Below, piece after piece: positions 34,270-43,727 of a DNA stretch of 61,919 bases (its first letter is position 1; each line of letters begins with the position of its first letter). A program made the translations under genes and the position numbers. Below the pieces are notes generated by a model. That model was given only the letters and a program-made list of their open reading frames with translations, searched no databases and was not told the origin of the DNA. Source of the stretch: CAJJBL01 sp964519035. Lineage in GTDB: Bacteria > Pseudomonadota > Alphaproteobacteria > Puniceispirillales > Marisalimonadaceae. The DNA is taken from positions 1 to 61,919 of the forward strand of contig CAZFKZ010000005.1 of the NCBI GenBank assembly GCA_964519035.1. The letters run 5' to 3'.

Positions 34270-35424
34270 ATGGAACAACATAATCAAATACCATTCATAC
34301 TTTTTAAATATTTTACAAAAGACATATTAAAGTATTTTTTAATGGCACTAATAACCTTTATTTTATTAATTCTTTTTATAGATATTATTGAATTATTTAG
34401 ACGTTCAGCAAATAAAGTTGGAGTTGAACATCTTGCAAAAGCAACTTTCATTGACATTTTGGGAATGGCAAGTTTAAAAATCCCTAGTAATATAGAGAAA
34501 GTTATCCCGTTTTCAGTTTTAATAGGATCTATTGCATGTTTCAACCAATGGAGAAAGAAAAGTTATTATATAATATCTAGAACATTTGGAATCTCACTAT
34601 GGCGATTAATTTTTCCTATATTAATAGTTCTATTCACAATAGGTATTTTTTCAATTGGATTATTAAACCCAATTTCAACAATTTTTAATAAAAAATATGA
34701 TACCCTTCAGGCTGTATTTTTTGGAGAAAAGAATTTAAAATCATTTTCCTTCGATACAAAAGGCTTTTGGATAACAAATACTTCTAAAGATAAAAAATTT
34801 ATAATAAATGCTAAAAAAATAGATGATAAAAATAAAATGCTTCATAATATTAATATTTTTATTCTCAGTAAAAATAGGGAGATTGAGAAAAGAATAATTG
34901 CAGAATCAGGTAGGATTTTCTTGAATTCAATTGAACTTTATAAGGTTCAGGAAACAAGTCGAGAAAAACAGTTAACAAAACTAAAACAACTTATTTTACC
35001 AATTAAAATTTCTTCAAACAATATTAGTATTGCAATAGCCAAACCTGAAACAATATACATTTTAGATCTACCATTATATATATATACAATGAAAAAATAT
35101 GGTTTGAATACATCAAGACATTTAATTTACTTATATAAGTTAATATGTCAGCCTTTATTAATAGTTGCTATGATTTTACTTTCAGCAGCAATAATGTTAA
35201 GGAGTAGCGAAAGAAAGATTCAAATTGGCATTATTTCTTATTCATTAGTTATTGGATTTAGTTTGTATTTCATAGGTGATATAATTTTTGCTTTGGGAAC
35301 TAATGATAGACTACCTGCATTATTATCAGGATTTGGACCGACTTTAATTGGATTATTTTCTGGCTGTTACTTAATTAGCGATATGGACAGTTCAAAGAAA
35401 TTAATAATGAAAACTAAAGGTTAA
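34270..35424 (+). CDS. lptG: LPS export system permease LptG
   Basis: 384-residue partner permease of LptF with the same 3+3 helix plan and periplasmic domain (about residues 135-280). Landmarks are RYFTKDILKYF-like FKYFTKDILKYFL at the N terminus, PFSVLIGSIACFNQWRKKSYYIISRTFGIS near residue 80, and the C-terminal GFSLYFIGDIIFALG. The surA gene starts 3 nt after it. In most Alphaproteobacteria lptD would be the next gene; it is missing here. Confidence 0.92.
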   Translation: MEQHNQIPFILFKYFTKDILKYFLMALITFILLILFIDIIELFRRSANKVGVEHLAKATFIDILGMASLKIPSNIEKVIPFSVLIGSIACFNQWRKKSYYIISRTFGISLWRLIFPILIVLFTIGIFSIGLLNPISTIFNKKYDTLQAVFFGEKNLKSFSFDTKGFWITNTSKDKKFIINAKKIDDKNKMLHNINIFILSKNREIEKRIIAESGRIFLNSIELYKVQETSREKQLTKLKQLILPIKISSNNISIAIAKPETIYILDLPLYIYTMKKYGLNTSRHLIYLYKLICQPLLIVAMILLSAAIMLRSSERKIQIGIISYSLVIGFSLYFIGDIIFALGTNDRLPALLSGFGPTLIGLFSGCYLISDMDSSKKLIMKTKG

Positions 35425-35427
35425 AAA

Positions 35428-36693
35428 TTGGTTAAACTAAAAAAAATTAAAACTTATTTTACCCTAAATATTGTCTTAGGTTTTTTTTTAATAGCATTCA
35501 TACCACATAAGCTCATTGCAAATTCTAATCATATTGTAGTAATAGTCAATGGTTTACCAATAACCAAGCTTGACGTAATAAACAGAGCAAAACTAATTCA
35601 CTATTCATTAGAAAAGAATATTCAATTTGGAAATCTAAGTAATTTATATGAGCAATCTCTTCAAAAAATTATAAATGAAACTATAATGATATCAGCAGGA
35701 TTGGAATTAAATAAAAATATCGAAACTTTAGTCAAGAAAAGGGCCTATCAAATAACCTTATCTAACTTTCAAAATTCTGAAAAAAAGTTCAATGAATTTA
35801 TTAAAAAATTATCTATCTCAAAACAAAGTGTTTTGAATAAGTATGAAAGTGAGTTGATCTGGGCGACGGTATTAAAAAGTACTTTTAAACAAGATATTAT
35901 TAATATAAACGAAAAAGCTAAATCACTAATTGAGCAGGAAAAACTTAACATTAATAAAGATAAATATGATCTAGCTGAGATTGTTATCCCTAGAAAAGAC
36001 AATAAAGAATTGATTAAAAAAGTTTTAAAAGCTTTAGATAATGGTTCAGATTTCTCAAAAATTGCGAAACAAGTATCAGTAAGTGGATCAAACAAATTTG
36101 GTGGAAAAATAGGATGGAAAACTTATGAAGAATTACCTAAAGCTATTACATCAAGTAAATCACAAATCACAAGTAATGAAATATTCAGCTATAAAACTAA
36201 AAATAATTTTAATATAGTTAAAGTTTTAAGTAAAAGAGTTAAAGGAAAAGTAAATCAATCTGAAGATCTGGTTTTATTAGCCCAGTTCAAGTTTAAAATT
36301 AATTTTGGAAATAAAGAAGAATTATATTCAAAAATTAAAAACAAAATATCTCTTAATTTGATTAATAAAAAAAATTGCAATTCACTCAAACAAATAAATT
36401 ATGATCAAGATATAACACTTAAAGTTATAAAATCTAGAATATTAGATCTAGATATTAGTATGCAGAAAGCATTAATTAATTTAAAATTATTTCAAATTAT
36501 GAAACCTTTTTATAATGGAAATAGTGGATATTTATTTGTTTTATGTGATAAAGTTAAAGCAAGAATAAAAGAATTTAATCCAAGTCAAATTAAAAATAGT
36601 CTTTTAGAAAAAAAATTTATTGTTTTGAGTGCTAAATTACTAAAAAAATTGACCCAAAATTCAACAATTGTTCATAAAAATAAACTAAATTAA
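35428..36693 (+). CDS. surA: SurA-like periplasmic peptidyl-prolyl isomerase/chaperone
   Basis: 421-residue exported protein. An N-terminal signal segment (hydrophobic LNIVLGFFLIAFIP, about residues 13-26) is followed by the SurA N-domain opening HIVVIVNGLPITKLDVINRAKLI (about 36-58). One parvulin domain is recognisable at about 190-265 (YDLAEIVIPRKDNKEL...GGKIGWKTYEELPKAI). SurA escorts beta-barrel proteins to the Bam machinery. The only suitable start is TTG at 35428, just before the signal peptide. It overlaps pdxA by one base (TAATG). Confidence 0.86.
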   Translation: MVKLKKIKTYFTLNIVLGFFLIAFIPHKLIANSNHIVVIVNGLPITKLDVINRAKLIHYSLEKNIQFGNLSNLYEQSLQKIINETIMISAGLELNKNIETLVKKRAYQITLSNFQNSEKKFNEFIKKLSISKQSVLNKYESELIWATVLKSTFKQDIININEKAKSLIEQEKLNINKDKYDLAEIVIPRKDNKELIKKVLKALDNGSDFSKIAKQVSVSGSNKFGGKIGWKTYEELPKAITSSKSQITSNEIFSYKTKNNFNIVKVLSKRVKGKVNQSEDLVLLAQFKFKINFGNKEELYSKIKNKISLNLINKKNCNSLKQINYDQDITLKVIKSRILDLDISMQKALINLKLFQIMKPFYNGNSGYLFVLCDKVKARIKEFNPSQIKNSLLEKKFIVLSAKLLKKLTQNSTIVHKNKLN

Positions 36694-37724
36694 TGTCAAA
36701 TAAAGATAGAATAATTTCAAAAAAAAAAATTATTTTAATTTCTGCGGGAGATCCATCGAGCATAGCTTCAGAGTTGACAATAAAAGCGTTGCAATCTGGT
36801 AAGATCATCGATGATATATTACCTATAATTGTTACTGAATCTAATTTAATTGAAAATCATAAAAATATTATTGAAGACAATTGGAAGATCAACGAGATCA
36901 AAGATGAAAATAACTTTTTAGATTATAAAAAGAACAACTTCAATATAATTCCTATGAAAATTGAAAATAAAGTTAAATTAGGTAACCCATCTGTTAAAAA
37001 TTGTGAGTTTATAAAATCATCTATTATTAAATGTATTGAATTAGAAAATAGAACGATTGCATCAGCAATAGTAACTAACCCAATTAATAAGAATATAATG
37101 TATCAAGCAGGATTTAAATATGCAGGGCATACTGAATTTTTAGCTACTTTTTCTAAAAAAAACATACAACCAGTCATGATGTTAGTAAGTGAATACCTTA
37201 AGACCATACCTTTAACTATTCATGTTCCTATTATAGATGTTCCGAATCTAATTACTAGAGAGCTCATTGTAAGTACTGTAAAAATCACTTCGAACTATTT
37301 AAAAAAATACTTTGGGATTAATAAACCTAGGATTGTAATAACTGGACTTAATCCACATTCTGGAGAAAATGGTGAAATAGGATTAGAAGAACAAAAAATT
37401 ATTATACCTTGTATAAATGATATTAAAAATAATAGTTCTATTTTATTAAATGGTCCACTTTCTGCTGATACAATATTTTCATATCAGCAAAGACAAACAT
37501 ATGATGTAGCTATATGTATGTATCATGACCAAGCTTTAATTCCAATTAAAACACTAGATTTTAATAATGCTGTAAATGTAACTCTTGGTTTAGATTTTAT
37601 TAGAACTTCTCCAGATCATGGAACTGGGTTTGATATAGCTGGTAAGGATAAAGCAAACCCTGGAAGTTTGATTTCAGCTATAAATCTTGCTTACTTAATG
37701 AGTGTTAATAAAGATAATGCGTAA
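36693..37724 (+). CDS. pdxA: 4-hydroxythreonine-4-phosphate dehydrogenase
   Basis: 343-residue enzyme of the DXP-dependent pyridoxal phosphate pathway. Metal and substrate residues are visible in AGHTEFLA (about residue 146), PHSGENGEIGLEE (about 224) and YHDQALIPIK (about 276). It also has the opening SAGDPSSIASELTIKAL and the final TSPDHGTGFDIAG. It sits between surA and rsmA in the conserved order and overlaps both. Confidence 0.95.
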   Translation: MSNKDRIISKKKIILISAGDPSSIASELTIKALQSGKIIDDILPIIVTESNLIENHKNIIEDNWKINEIKDENNFLDYKKNNFNIIPMKIENKVKLGNPSVKNCEFIKSSIIKCIELENRTIASAIVTNPINKNIMYQAGFKYAGHTEFLATFSKKNIQPVMMLVSEYLKTIPLTIHVPIIDVPNLITRELIVSTVKITSNYLKKYFGINKPRIVITGLNPHSGENGEIGLEEQKIIIPCINDIKNNSSILLNGPLSADTIFSYQQRQTYDVAICMYHDQALIPIKTLDFNNAVNVTLGLDFIRTSPDHGTGFDIAGKDKANPGSLISAINLAYLMSVNKDNA

Positions 37725-38559
37725 TATCAACCATCATAATCTTTTAAGCATTCAAGAAACTTTAAAAAAAAATAACATTAAAATCCAAAAAAAGTTAGGT
37801 CAAAATTTTTTATTTGATATTAATCTTACTGATAAAATTGTTATGAAGTCTGAACCACTTTCTTCTACTATAATAGAAATTGGCCCAGGTCCAGGAGGAT
37901 TAACAAGATCTATTCTTAAAAAAAATCCCTCCAAACTTTTTGCTGTAGATAAAGATCATCAATCACAATTAATGTTGAAGGAATTAAAAGAAATTTATAA
38001 AGATAAATTACAAATAATAATTGCAGATGCAATAGACTACCCCATTTGGGAATTAGGTGATAGTCCAAGACAAATTATAGCCAATTTACCATATAATGTT
38101 GGTACTAAAATGTTAATTAATTGGCTAAAACATGTCAGACATTTTGAAAAATTTACATTAATGTTCCAAAAAGAAGTAGCTGAAAGAATAATTGCAAATG
38201 TTGGCAGTCCTAATTATGGGAGATTATCAATACTAACAAATTGGTTAACTAAAACTAGAAAGTTATTTGACATTCCTGCAACAGCTTTTATACCCGTCCC
38301 AAAAGTAACCTCTTCTGTAATTGAGTTAATACCAAGATCAAAACCAATTTTTGATATCAGCTTTAGTTCCCTAGAAAAAATTACCTTTTTGGCATTTAGT
38401 CAAAGACGAAAAATGTTAAAAAGTAGCTTAAGATCAGTCAATGGTGAAGTTATTTTGGAGGATTTGCAAATATCTTCTAAATTAAGACCCGAGGAAGTAT
38501 CTATTATAGATTTTTGTCGAATAGCCCAAAAAGTATATCCCAATGGCCTTAAGAGTTAA
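37717..38559 (+). CDS. rsmA: 16S rRNA (adenine1518/1519-N6)-dimethyltransferase
   Basis: 280-residue KsgA methyltransferase that dimethylates two adjacent adenines at the 3' end of 16S rRNA. Motifs: KKLGQNFLFD, SAM loop EIGPGPGGLT, the catalytic NLPYN, and C-terminal LAFSQRRKMLKSSLR. I chose the ATG at 37717 (8-nt overlap with pdxA) over the GTG at 37702 because it gives a normal N terminus. It ends 1 nt before the convergent gmk. Confidence 0.94.
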   Translation: MRNINHHNLLSIQETLKKNNIKIQKKLGQNFLFDINLTDKIVMKSEPLSSTIIEIGPGPGGLTRSILKKNPSKLFAVDKDHQSQLMLKELKEIYKDKLQIIIADAIDYPIWELGDSPRQIIANLPYNVGTKMLINWLKHVRHFEKFTLMFQKEVAERIIANVGSPNYGRLSILTNWLTKTRKLFDIPATAFIPVPKVTSSVIELIPRSKPIFDISFSSLEKITFLAFSQRRKMLKSSLRSVNGEVILEDLQISSKLRPEEVSIIDFCRIAQKVYPNGLKS

Positions 38560-38560
38560 T

Positions 38561-39190
38561 TTATAATTGTAAAAGCTTCTTAACAAAAATAGGTATTATT
38601 TTTTGTCTATATTTTTTTAATCTTTCTGCAAACAAAATTGACGTTATAGAATTTACAGCCACATGAATATCTTCATTAATAATTATAAAATCATATTCAT
38701 CATAATGACTTATTTCTTTTTTTGCTTCAGACATTCTTTTAAGAAAATCATCTTTATTTTCACTCGCTCTATTTCCAAGACGATATTCCAACTCTTTTAT
38801 AGATGGAGGTAAAACAAATATTTTAACAACATCATTTGGAATATATTTTTGAATTTGCCTTGTTCCTTGCCAATCAATATCAAGTAAAACATCAATTCCA
38901 TTTTCTATTTTTTTTAAAATTTCTGATTTAAGAGTTCCATAATAATTTCCAAAAACTTCTGCATACTCAACAAATTCATCATTTTCAATCATTTTTAAAA
39001 AATCATCCTTACTTTTAAAAAAATAATCTTTCCCATCAAACTCACTTATTCTTTTTTTTCTAGTAGTAACGGAGACTGATAAACTGACATCTTTAATACT
39101 ATTAATAATTTTTTTACATATAGTTGTTTTTCCAGCACCTGATGGAGATGAAATTACTAAAACAACACCTCTTCTATTATTTTTGTTCAA
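38561..39190 (-). CDS. gmk: Guanylate kinase
   Basis: 209-residue GMP kinase. P-loop SSPSGAGKTTI (about residues 14-24), GMP-binding SVTTRKKRISEFDGKDYFF and EYAEVFGNYYGT are all present; DVLLDIDWQGTRQI is the middle acidic segment. No ATG is available: the start is TTG at 39190, which overlaps the 3' end of mltG by 14 nt. Last gene of the fab-mltG-gmk run, so its level is probably tied to translation of mltG. Confidence 0.94.
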   Translation of the reverse strand: MNKNNRRGVVLVISSPSGAGKTTICKKIINSIKDVSLSVSVTTRKKRISEFDGKDYFFKSKDDFLKMIENDEFVEYAEVFGNYYGTLKSEILKKIENGIDVLLDIDWQGTRQIQKYIPNDVVKIFVLPPSIKELEYRLGNRASENKDDFLKRMSEAKKEISHYDEYDFIIINEDIHVAVNSITSILFAERLKKYRQKIIPIFVKKLLQL

Positions 39191-40151
39191 TTTCCCTACC
39201 TTTTTTTAGAATATTTTTCCATAATTCAATATTTTTTTTATGTTTAGTGTAAGTTCTTGAAAATCTGTGTCCACCCTGACCGTTACTTACAAAATAAAAA
39301 TAATTTGTTTTTTTATAATTATTTAAAGCATTCATGACATTTTTTCCAGGATAAGAAATAGGAGTTGGTGGCAAACCATAATTTAAGTATGTATTAAATA
39401 GATGAGGTGATTTCAAATGTTTTTTTTTGATTTCTTTTCCATTAATATTTAGACCATAAGCTAAAGTTACATCAGATTGGAGTCTCATTTTTTTTATTAA
39501 TCTATTAATAAATACGCTTGCTACAAGCTGACTATCCTTATAAGAACTAGCCTCCTTTTGAACCATTGATGCCAGAATAATTAAATCCATTTTACTTTTT
39601 AAAATAAAGTTTTTAGGTAAATTTTGCCAAACCTTATTAACTAATTTTGTTTGCTCTAATTTCATACGTCTTAATAACTTTTTTCTAGAATAACCCCATT
39701 TATAATTATAAGTATCTGGTTTATAAATACCTTCCTTTAGTTCATCTATACTTCCAGATAAACTGTTTGTGTTTAATAACTTTTTTCTTAGTTCAAAAGC
39801 AGACCATCCTTCAATGAGGGTAAAACGTCTGGTAATTGTATTACCACTATGAAATAGATTTACAATATCTAGAATAGAAAAACCTTTTGGTATTAAATAT
39901 TCACCGGCCTTAGGAATGAAGTGACTTTTACTCACTAAGGTAATAATTCTCCAATTCAAATACGAAACTTTTATATTCTTTATATATAGTTGTCTCAAAA
40001 TTTCTTTTTGATCTGTATTTTGTTTTATCAAAAAATTAGTATCTTGATGCACAATCTTTTCTTTTTTTAATTTTGAAAAATGTAAGTATGAAAAAATATG
40101 TAAACTAATTAAAAAAAATACACATAAAGAAAGCTTATATTTGTGCCTCAA
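39177..40151 (-). CDS. mltG: Endolytic murein transglycosylase MltG
   Basis: 324-residue membrane-anchored lytic transglycosylase (YceG family) that cuts nascent glycan strands. One N-terminal helix (about residues 7-23), a LysM-like part, then the catalytic domain with the active Glu in ILASMVQKEASS (about residue 199) and the conserved RLQSDVTLAYG, LPPTPISYPGKNVMNA segments. It starts with TTG, overlapping the fabF stop (TTGA), which implies coupling. Its position between fabF and gmk is typical of the alphaproteobacterial order. Confidence 0.93.
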   Translation of the reverse strand: MRHKYKLSLCVFFLISLHIFSYLHFSKLKKEKIVHQDTNFLIKQNTDQKEILRQLYIKNIKVSYLNWRIITLVSKSHFIPKAGEYLIPKGFSILDIVNLFHSGNTITRRFTLIEGWSAFELRKKLLNTNSLSGSIDELKEGIYKPDTYNYKWGYSRKKLLRRMKLEQTKLVNKVWQNLPKNFILKSKMDLIILASMVQKEASSYKDSQLVASVFINRLIKKMRLQSDVTLAYGLNINGKEIKKKHLKSPHLFNTYLNYGLPPTPISYPGKNVMNALNNYKKTNYFYFVSNGQGGHRFSRTYTKHKKNIELWKNILKKGREIEQK

Positions 40152-41416
40152 TCTGCGTTTCCAATTATTAAGCTAGCGTTTGTGCCACCAAATCCAAATG
40201 AATTTGATAACACATTGCTTATTTTCTTATTTTTATATTTCAAAGGAACTAAATCAAATCCGATGGCGTCCTTATCAGGATTTATTAGATTATTTGTTGG
40301 AGGTATGATTTGATTTACAATCGATAAAATAGAATATATTGCTTCTATAGCTCCAGCTGCACCTAATAGATGCCCAGTTGCTGACTTTGTCGAACTTATA
40401 CTTACTTTACTTACGTCTCCATTAAGAAGTCTTTTTATAGCTTTCAACTCAATAACGTCGCCAAGAGGAGTGGATGTTCCATGAGCATTAATATAATCAA
40501 TATCAGTTGATTTTAAATTACAATCATTTAAGGCCGCTTTCATAGCTCTAAACCCACCATCACCTGTTTCAGCTGGAGCAGTTATGTGATGAGCATCTCC
40601 AGACATTCCATAACCTTTTATCTCAGCATAAATTTTTGCACCTCTTGCAATTGCATGATCACGTTCTTCTAAAACTAGAACACCTGAACCTTCTCCCATG
40701 ACAAAACCATCCCTATTTTGGTCCCATGGCCTAGAACTTTCCAATGGTCTTTCATTAAAGTTAGTGCTAAGTGCTCTCGCAGATGCAAAACCAGCCATCC
40801 CTATTCTACAACAAGCCGCCTCAGCTCCTCCTGCTACCATAACATCTGCATCACCATACTTAATAATTCGAGCAGCATCTCCAATAGCATGAGCCCCTGT
40901 TGAACATGCTGTCACAACTGAGTGGTTAGGTCCCTTAAATCCGTATTTTATACTAATTTGTCCAGATAATAAATTTATAAGTGATGAGGGAATAAAAAAA
41001 GGACTAACTTTTCTTGGACCTTTTAATAGCATTAATTCTGTTGTTTTAGCTATGGTTTCAAGACCACCAATTCCTGAACCTAGAATAACACCAGTTCTAA
41101 ATTTGTCATTATCACTTTTAGGAATCCAACCAGAGTCTTCAACTGCTTGAATGGCTGCAATTATACCATAAGCTATGAATCTATCTATTCTTTTTTGATC
41201 TCTTGGTTCTATCCATTGATCTATGTCTAATCCTGCTTCAGGATCTTCATCTTTATTTGATATTTGACCAGCTATTTTACAAGGTATGTCAGATACATCA
41301 AAGTTAAGTATTTTTCTTATACCAACTGATCCAGAAATCAAACGCTTCCAGTTTATATCAACACCATTACCTAGAGGTGTTAACATACCTAAACCTGTAA
41401 CAACAACTCGACGCAT
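40148..41416 (-). CDS. fabF: 3-oxoacyl-[ACP] synthase II
   Basis: 422-residue KAS II elongation condensing enzyme. The Cys-His-His triad is visible: VTACSTGAHAIGDA (about residue 170), NAHGTSTPLGDV (about 312) and KSATGHLLGAAGAIEAI (about 350). N-terminal RRVVVTGLGMLTPLG and C-terminal SNSFGFGGTNASL complete the enzyme. It lies 40 nt downstream of acpP in the fabD-fabG-acpP-fabF cluster. Confidence 0.97.
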   Translation of the reverse strand: MRRVVVTGLGMLTPLGNGVDINWKRLISGSVGIRKILNFDVSDIPCKIAGQISNKDEDPEAGLDIDQWIEPRDQKRIDRFIAYGIIAAIQAVEDSGWIPKSDNDKFRTGVILGSGIGGLETIAKTTELMLLKGPRKVSPFFIPSSLINLLSGQISIKYGFKGPNHSVVTACSTGAHAIGDAARIIKYGDADVMVAGGAEAACCRIGMAGFASARALSTNFNERPLESSRPWDQNRDGFVMGEGSGVLVLEERDHAIARGAKIYAEIKGYGMSGDAHHITAPAETGDGGFRAMKAALNDCNLKSTDIDYINAHGTSTPLGDVIELKAIKRLLNGDVSKVSISSTKSATGHLLGAAGAIEAIYSILSIVNQIIPPTNNLINPDKDAIGFDLVPLKYKNKKISNVLSNSFGFGGTNASLIIGNAD

Positions 41417-41456
41417 AAAGAACTCCTATTTATAACAAGAGCAAATAATTATAACT

Positions 41457-41690
41457 TTAACTGTTTGCAGATATAAAATCTATTGCATCTTTAACAGTTT
41501 GAATTTTCTCAGCAGCATCATCAGGTATTTCGCATTCAAATTCTTCTTCAAAAGCCATAACTAATTCAACAGTATCTAAACTATCAGCTCCTAAATCATC
41601 AATAAAACTTGCACTTTCTATCACTTTTGCTTCATCAACACCAAGGTGTTCTATTACTATTTTAGTTACTCGACTAGATATGTCACTCAT
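41457..41690 (-). CDS. acpP: Acyl carrier protein
   Basis: 77-residue acidic carrier of acyl chains. The phosphopantetheine site is Ser37 in LGADSLDTVELVM. It has the standard length and charge, with both neighbours being fatty acid synthesis genes. Confidence 0.98.
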   Translation of the reverse strand: MSDISSRVTKIVIEHLGVDEAKVIESASFIDDLGADSLDTVELVMAFEEEFECEIPDDAAEKIQTVKDAIDFISANS

Positions 41691-41737
41691 TATTAATGCC
41701 CCTTAATTCTATTTGTAAAAAGTATTTAAACTATATC

Positions 41738-41757
41738 TAAATACCTCTAAGTATTTA
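41738..41757. promoter_or_regulatory. Inverted repeat between fabG and acpP
   Basis: TAAATAC-CTCTAA-GTATTTA, a perfect 7-bp dyad in the 136-bp fabG-acpP spacer, the longest spacer of the fab cluster. A further GTATTTA lies at about 41722. It could be an operator for separate acpP transcription or an mRNA-processing hairpin. There is no T run, so it is not a terminator. Confidence 0.35.
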
Positions 41758-41826
41758 TCGTTTTCGAGTACCATAAATATTATATGATGCCAAGTACATA
41801 TTATCTTTTTAATAAATTATTTGAAA

Positions 41827-42564
41827 TTATAACATTCCCATTCCACCATTTACATGTAAAGTTGTTCCCGTCACAAAACTAGATTGGTCACTAGCTAAAT
41901 AAATACATGCTGAAGAAATATCTTCAGGCCGACCAAGTCTATCAACAGGAATGTTTTTTATAATATTATTTTTTTGTTCTTCAGTAAGTTTATCTGTCAT
42001 TGGTGTAGATATAAACCCAGGAGCTATTAAGTTACAAGTTATACCCCTTGAAGCAACTTCAGCAGCAATTGACTTGGTTAATCCGATTAAACCAGATTTA
42101 GAAGCAGAATAATTACTTTGACCTGCATTTCCAGTATAACCAACTATTGAACTAATAAAAATAATTCTACCATATCTTCTTTTAATCATACCTCTCAAAA
42201 GTTGTCGTGTAAGTCTCATTGCAGCTGTAAGGTTTACATTAATAACTTTATTCCAATCTTCATCTTTCATTCTCATTAACAAGCTATCAATAGTTATTCC
42301 TGCGTTATTAATTAAAATATCTACTTGTCCAGAATATTCTTCAGCTTTTTTAGCCATTGAGATTATGCTTTCTTTATCATCTAGGTTAGCAACTATAACT
42401 TCTACGTCACCACCTAGATCTGTTGCTAAATCATCCAGCACCTCTTTTCTTGTTCCAGATAAAATTATCCTAGCTCCAGATAGTTTCATTTTATGTGCTA
42501 TAGATTTCCCTATTCCTCCTGAAGCTCCAGTTATCAAAGCTGTTTTACCATTTAAATTAAACAT
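41827..42564 (-). CDS. fabG: 3-oxoacyl-[ACP] reductase
   Basis: 245-residue SDR that reduces the keto group in each fatty acid elongation cycle with NADPH. TGASGGIG (about residues 12-19), NNAGIT, the Ser in FISSIVGYTGN, and YSASK are all intact; the C-terminal VTGTTLHVNGGMGM is the FabG ending. Placed between fabD and acpP. Confidence 0.97.
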   Translation of the reverse strand: MFNLNGKTALITGASGGIGKSIAHKMKLSGARIILSGTRKEVLDDLATDLGGDVEVIVANLDDKESIISMAKKAEEYSGQVDILINNAGITIDSLLMRMKDEDWNKVINVNLTAAMRLTRQLLRGMIKRRYGRIIFISSIVGYTGNAGQSNYSASKSGLIGLTKSIAAEVASRGITCNLIAPGFISTPMTDKLTEEQKNNIIKNIPVDRLGRPEDISSACIYLASDQSSFVTGTTLHVNGGMGML

Positions 42565-42591
42565 TTTTTCTCCATAATTTTAAAATAGGTT

Positions 42592-43530
42592 TTAAATTAT
42601 TTTTAATAAACCATCAAAATCTGAAGGTTTTTCTATATTGAGTGTATTGGCTTTTTTTACCATTCTTTTTGCGATACCAGTTAAAATTTTTCCATTCCCT
42701 AGTTCTAAAATTACTTTTACCCCTAATGTATCCGCTAAGATCATAGTTTCTCTCCATTTAACAGTGCCTGTAACCTGATCAATTAAATTTTGCTTTAAGA
42801 TTGTTACATTTTTTTCAGGTAATGCGTTTATATTACTAATAATTGGAACAGACGGAGTATCAAAATTTAAATCATTAAGTGCCTGTTCCATTTTTATTTG
42901 AGCTGGATACATCAAAGAACAATGAAATGGTGCGCTTACTGGTAAAATAACTGATCTTTTAACTCCAAATTCCTTTGATATTTCTATTGCTTTTTCAACA
43001 GCTAATTTATCTCCACTTATGACTACTTGCCCGTCTGCGTTATCATTGGCTATGTTGCAAACTCCAATTGATACTACGTTATCGATTATTTTTTTTGTTG
43101 TAATGATATCCACTCCAATTAGAGCAGCCATAGCACCTTTATTTAATGGCACTGCTATTTGCATTTCCTTGCCCCTTAACCTCAAGAGATTTGCGCATTC
43201 TGATAAAGAAAAAACTCCAGCTACTGTCATTGCAGTGTATTCACCTAATGAATGCCCGCAAACATAATTAGCTAATTGAGGAAGTTTTTTGTTACTCATT
43301 TTGCTTAGAACTCTGAAAACAGCAACACCACAGGCCATTAGTGCTGGTTGTGCATTTAAGGTAAGAGCTATGTCTTTTTCTGAACCTTCCCACATTATTT
43401 TACTTAAATTAAAACCAAGAGCATCATTAACTTCTTCAAAAACTTCTCTAGCTTCTAAGAAGTTATCTGACATTTCCTTACCCATTCCAATTTTTTGAGA
43501 ACCTTGCCCTGGGAAAACAATAAAATTCAT
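42592..43530 (-). CDS. fabD: Malonyl-CoA-[ACP] transacylase
   Basis: 312-residue enzyme that loads malonyl groups onto ACP. Catalytic Ser in GHSLGEYTA (about residue 93), partner His in SAPFHCSLM (about 203), and N-terminal FPGQGSQKIGMGKEM are present. First gene of the minus-strand fab cluster and divergent from rpsF. Confidence 0.97.
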   Translation of the reverse strand: MNFIVFPGQGSQKIGMGKEMSDNFLEAREVFEEVNDALGFNLSKIMWEGSEKDIALTLNAQPALMACGVAVFRVLSKMSNKKLPQLANYVCGHSLGEYTAMTVAGVFSLSECANLLRLRGKEMQIAVPLNKGAMAALIGVDIITTKKIIDNVVSIGVCNIANDNADGQVVISGDKLAVEKAIEISKEFGVKRSVILPVSAPFHCSLMYPAQIKMEQALNDLNFDTPSVPIISNINALPEKNVTILKQNLIDQVTGTVKWRETMILADTLGVKVILELGNGKILTGIAKRMVKKANTLNIEKPSDFDGLLKII

Positions 43531-43660
43531 ATTTAATCCTTTTAGTAAAATGAATATTTAAGATTTAATAAATAATATTTTTAATTAAATCATTGCAAAA
43601 TAATAATAAACATTTATGTTCCAAAAATAATCTTTATACTAGCATAATTTATTTTATGTG

Positions 43661-43727
43661 CTCCTTGCTAGATAATTTATTATCTGGTCAACCTGGGTTC
43701 TGCCCAAATAGCCATAAGGAGATCAAT
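43661..43727 (+). promoter_or_regulatory. Structured rpsF leader that can mask the Shine-Dalgarno
   Basis: CTCCTT at 43661-43666 is perfectly complementary to the rpsF Shine-Dalgarno AAGGAG at 43716-43721. Between them are two local hairpins: AGATAA-TTTA-TTATCT (43670-43685) and TGGG-TTCTG-CCCA (43694-43706). A possible -10 TATACT is at 43635-43640. rpsF operons commonly have an S6:S18-binding autoregulatory leader. That this is one is inference; the complementarity is seen. Confidence 0.45.

Noticed and set aside
43593..43727. 45-residue N-terminal extension of S6
   Set aside because: It lacks family support and covers a structured leader; a strong Shine-Dalgarno supports ATG 43728.
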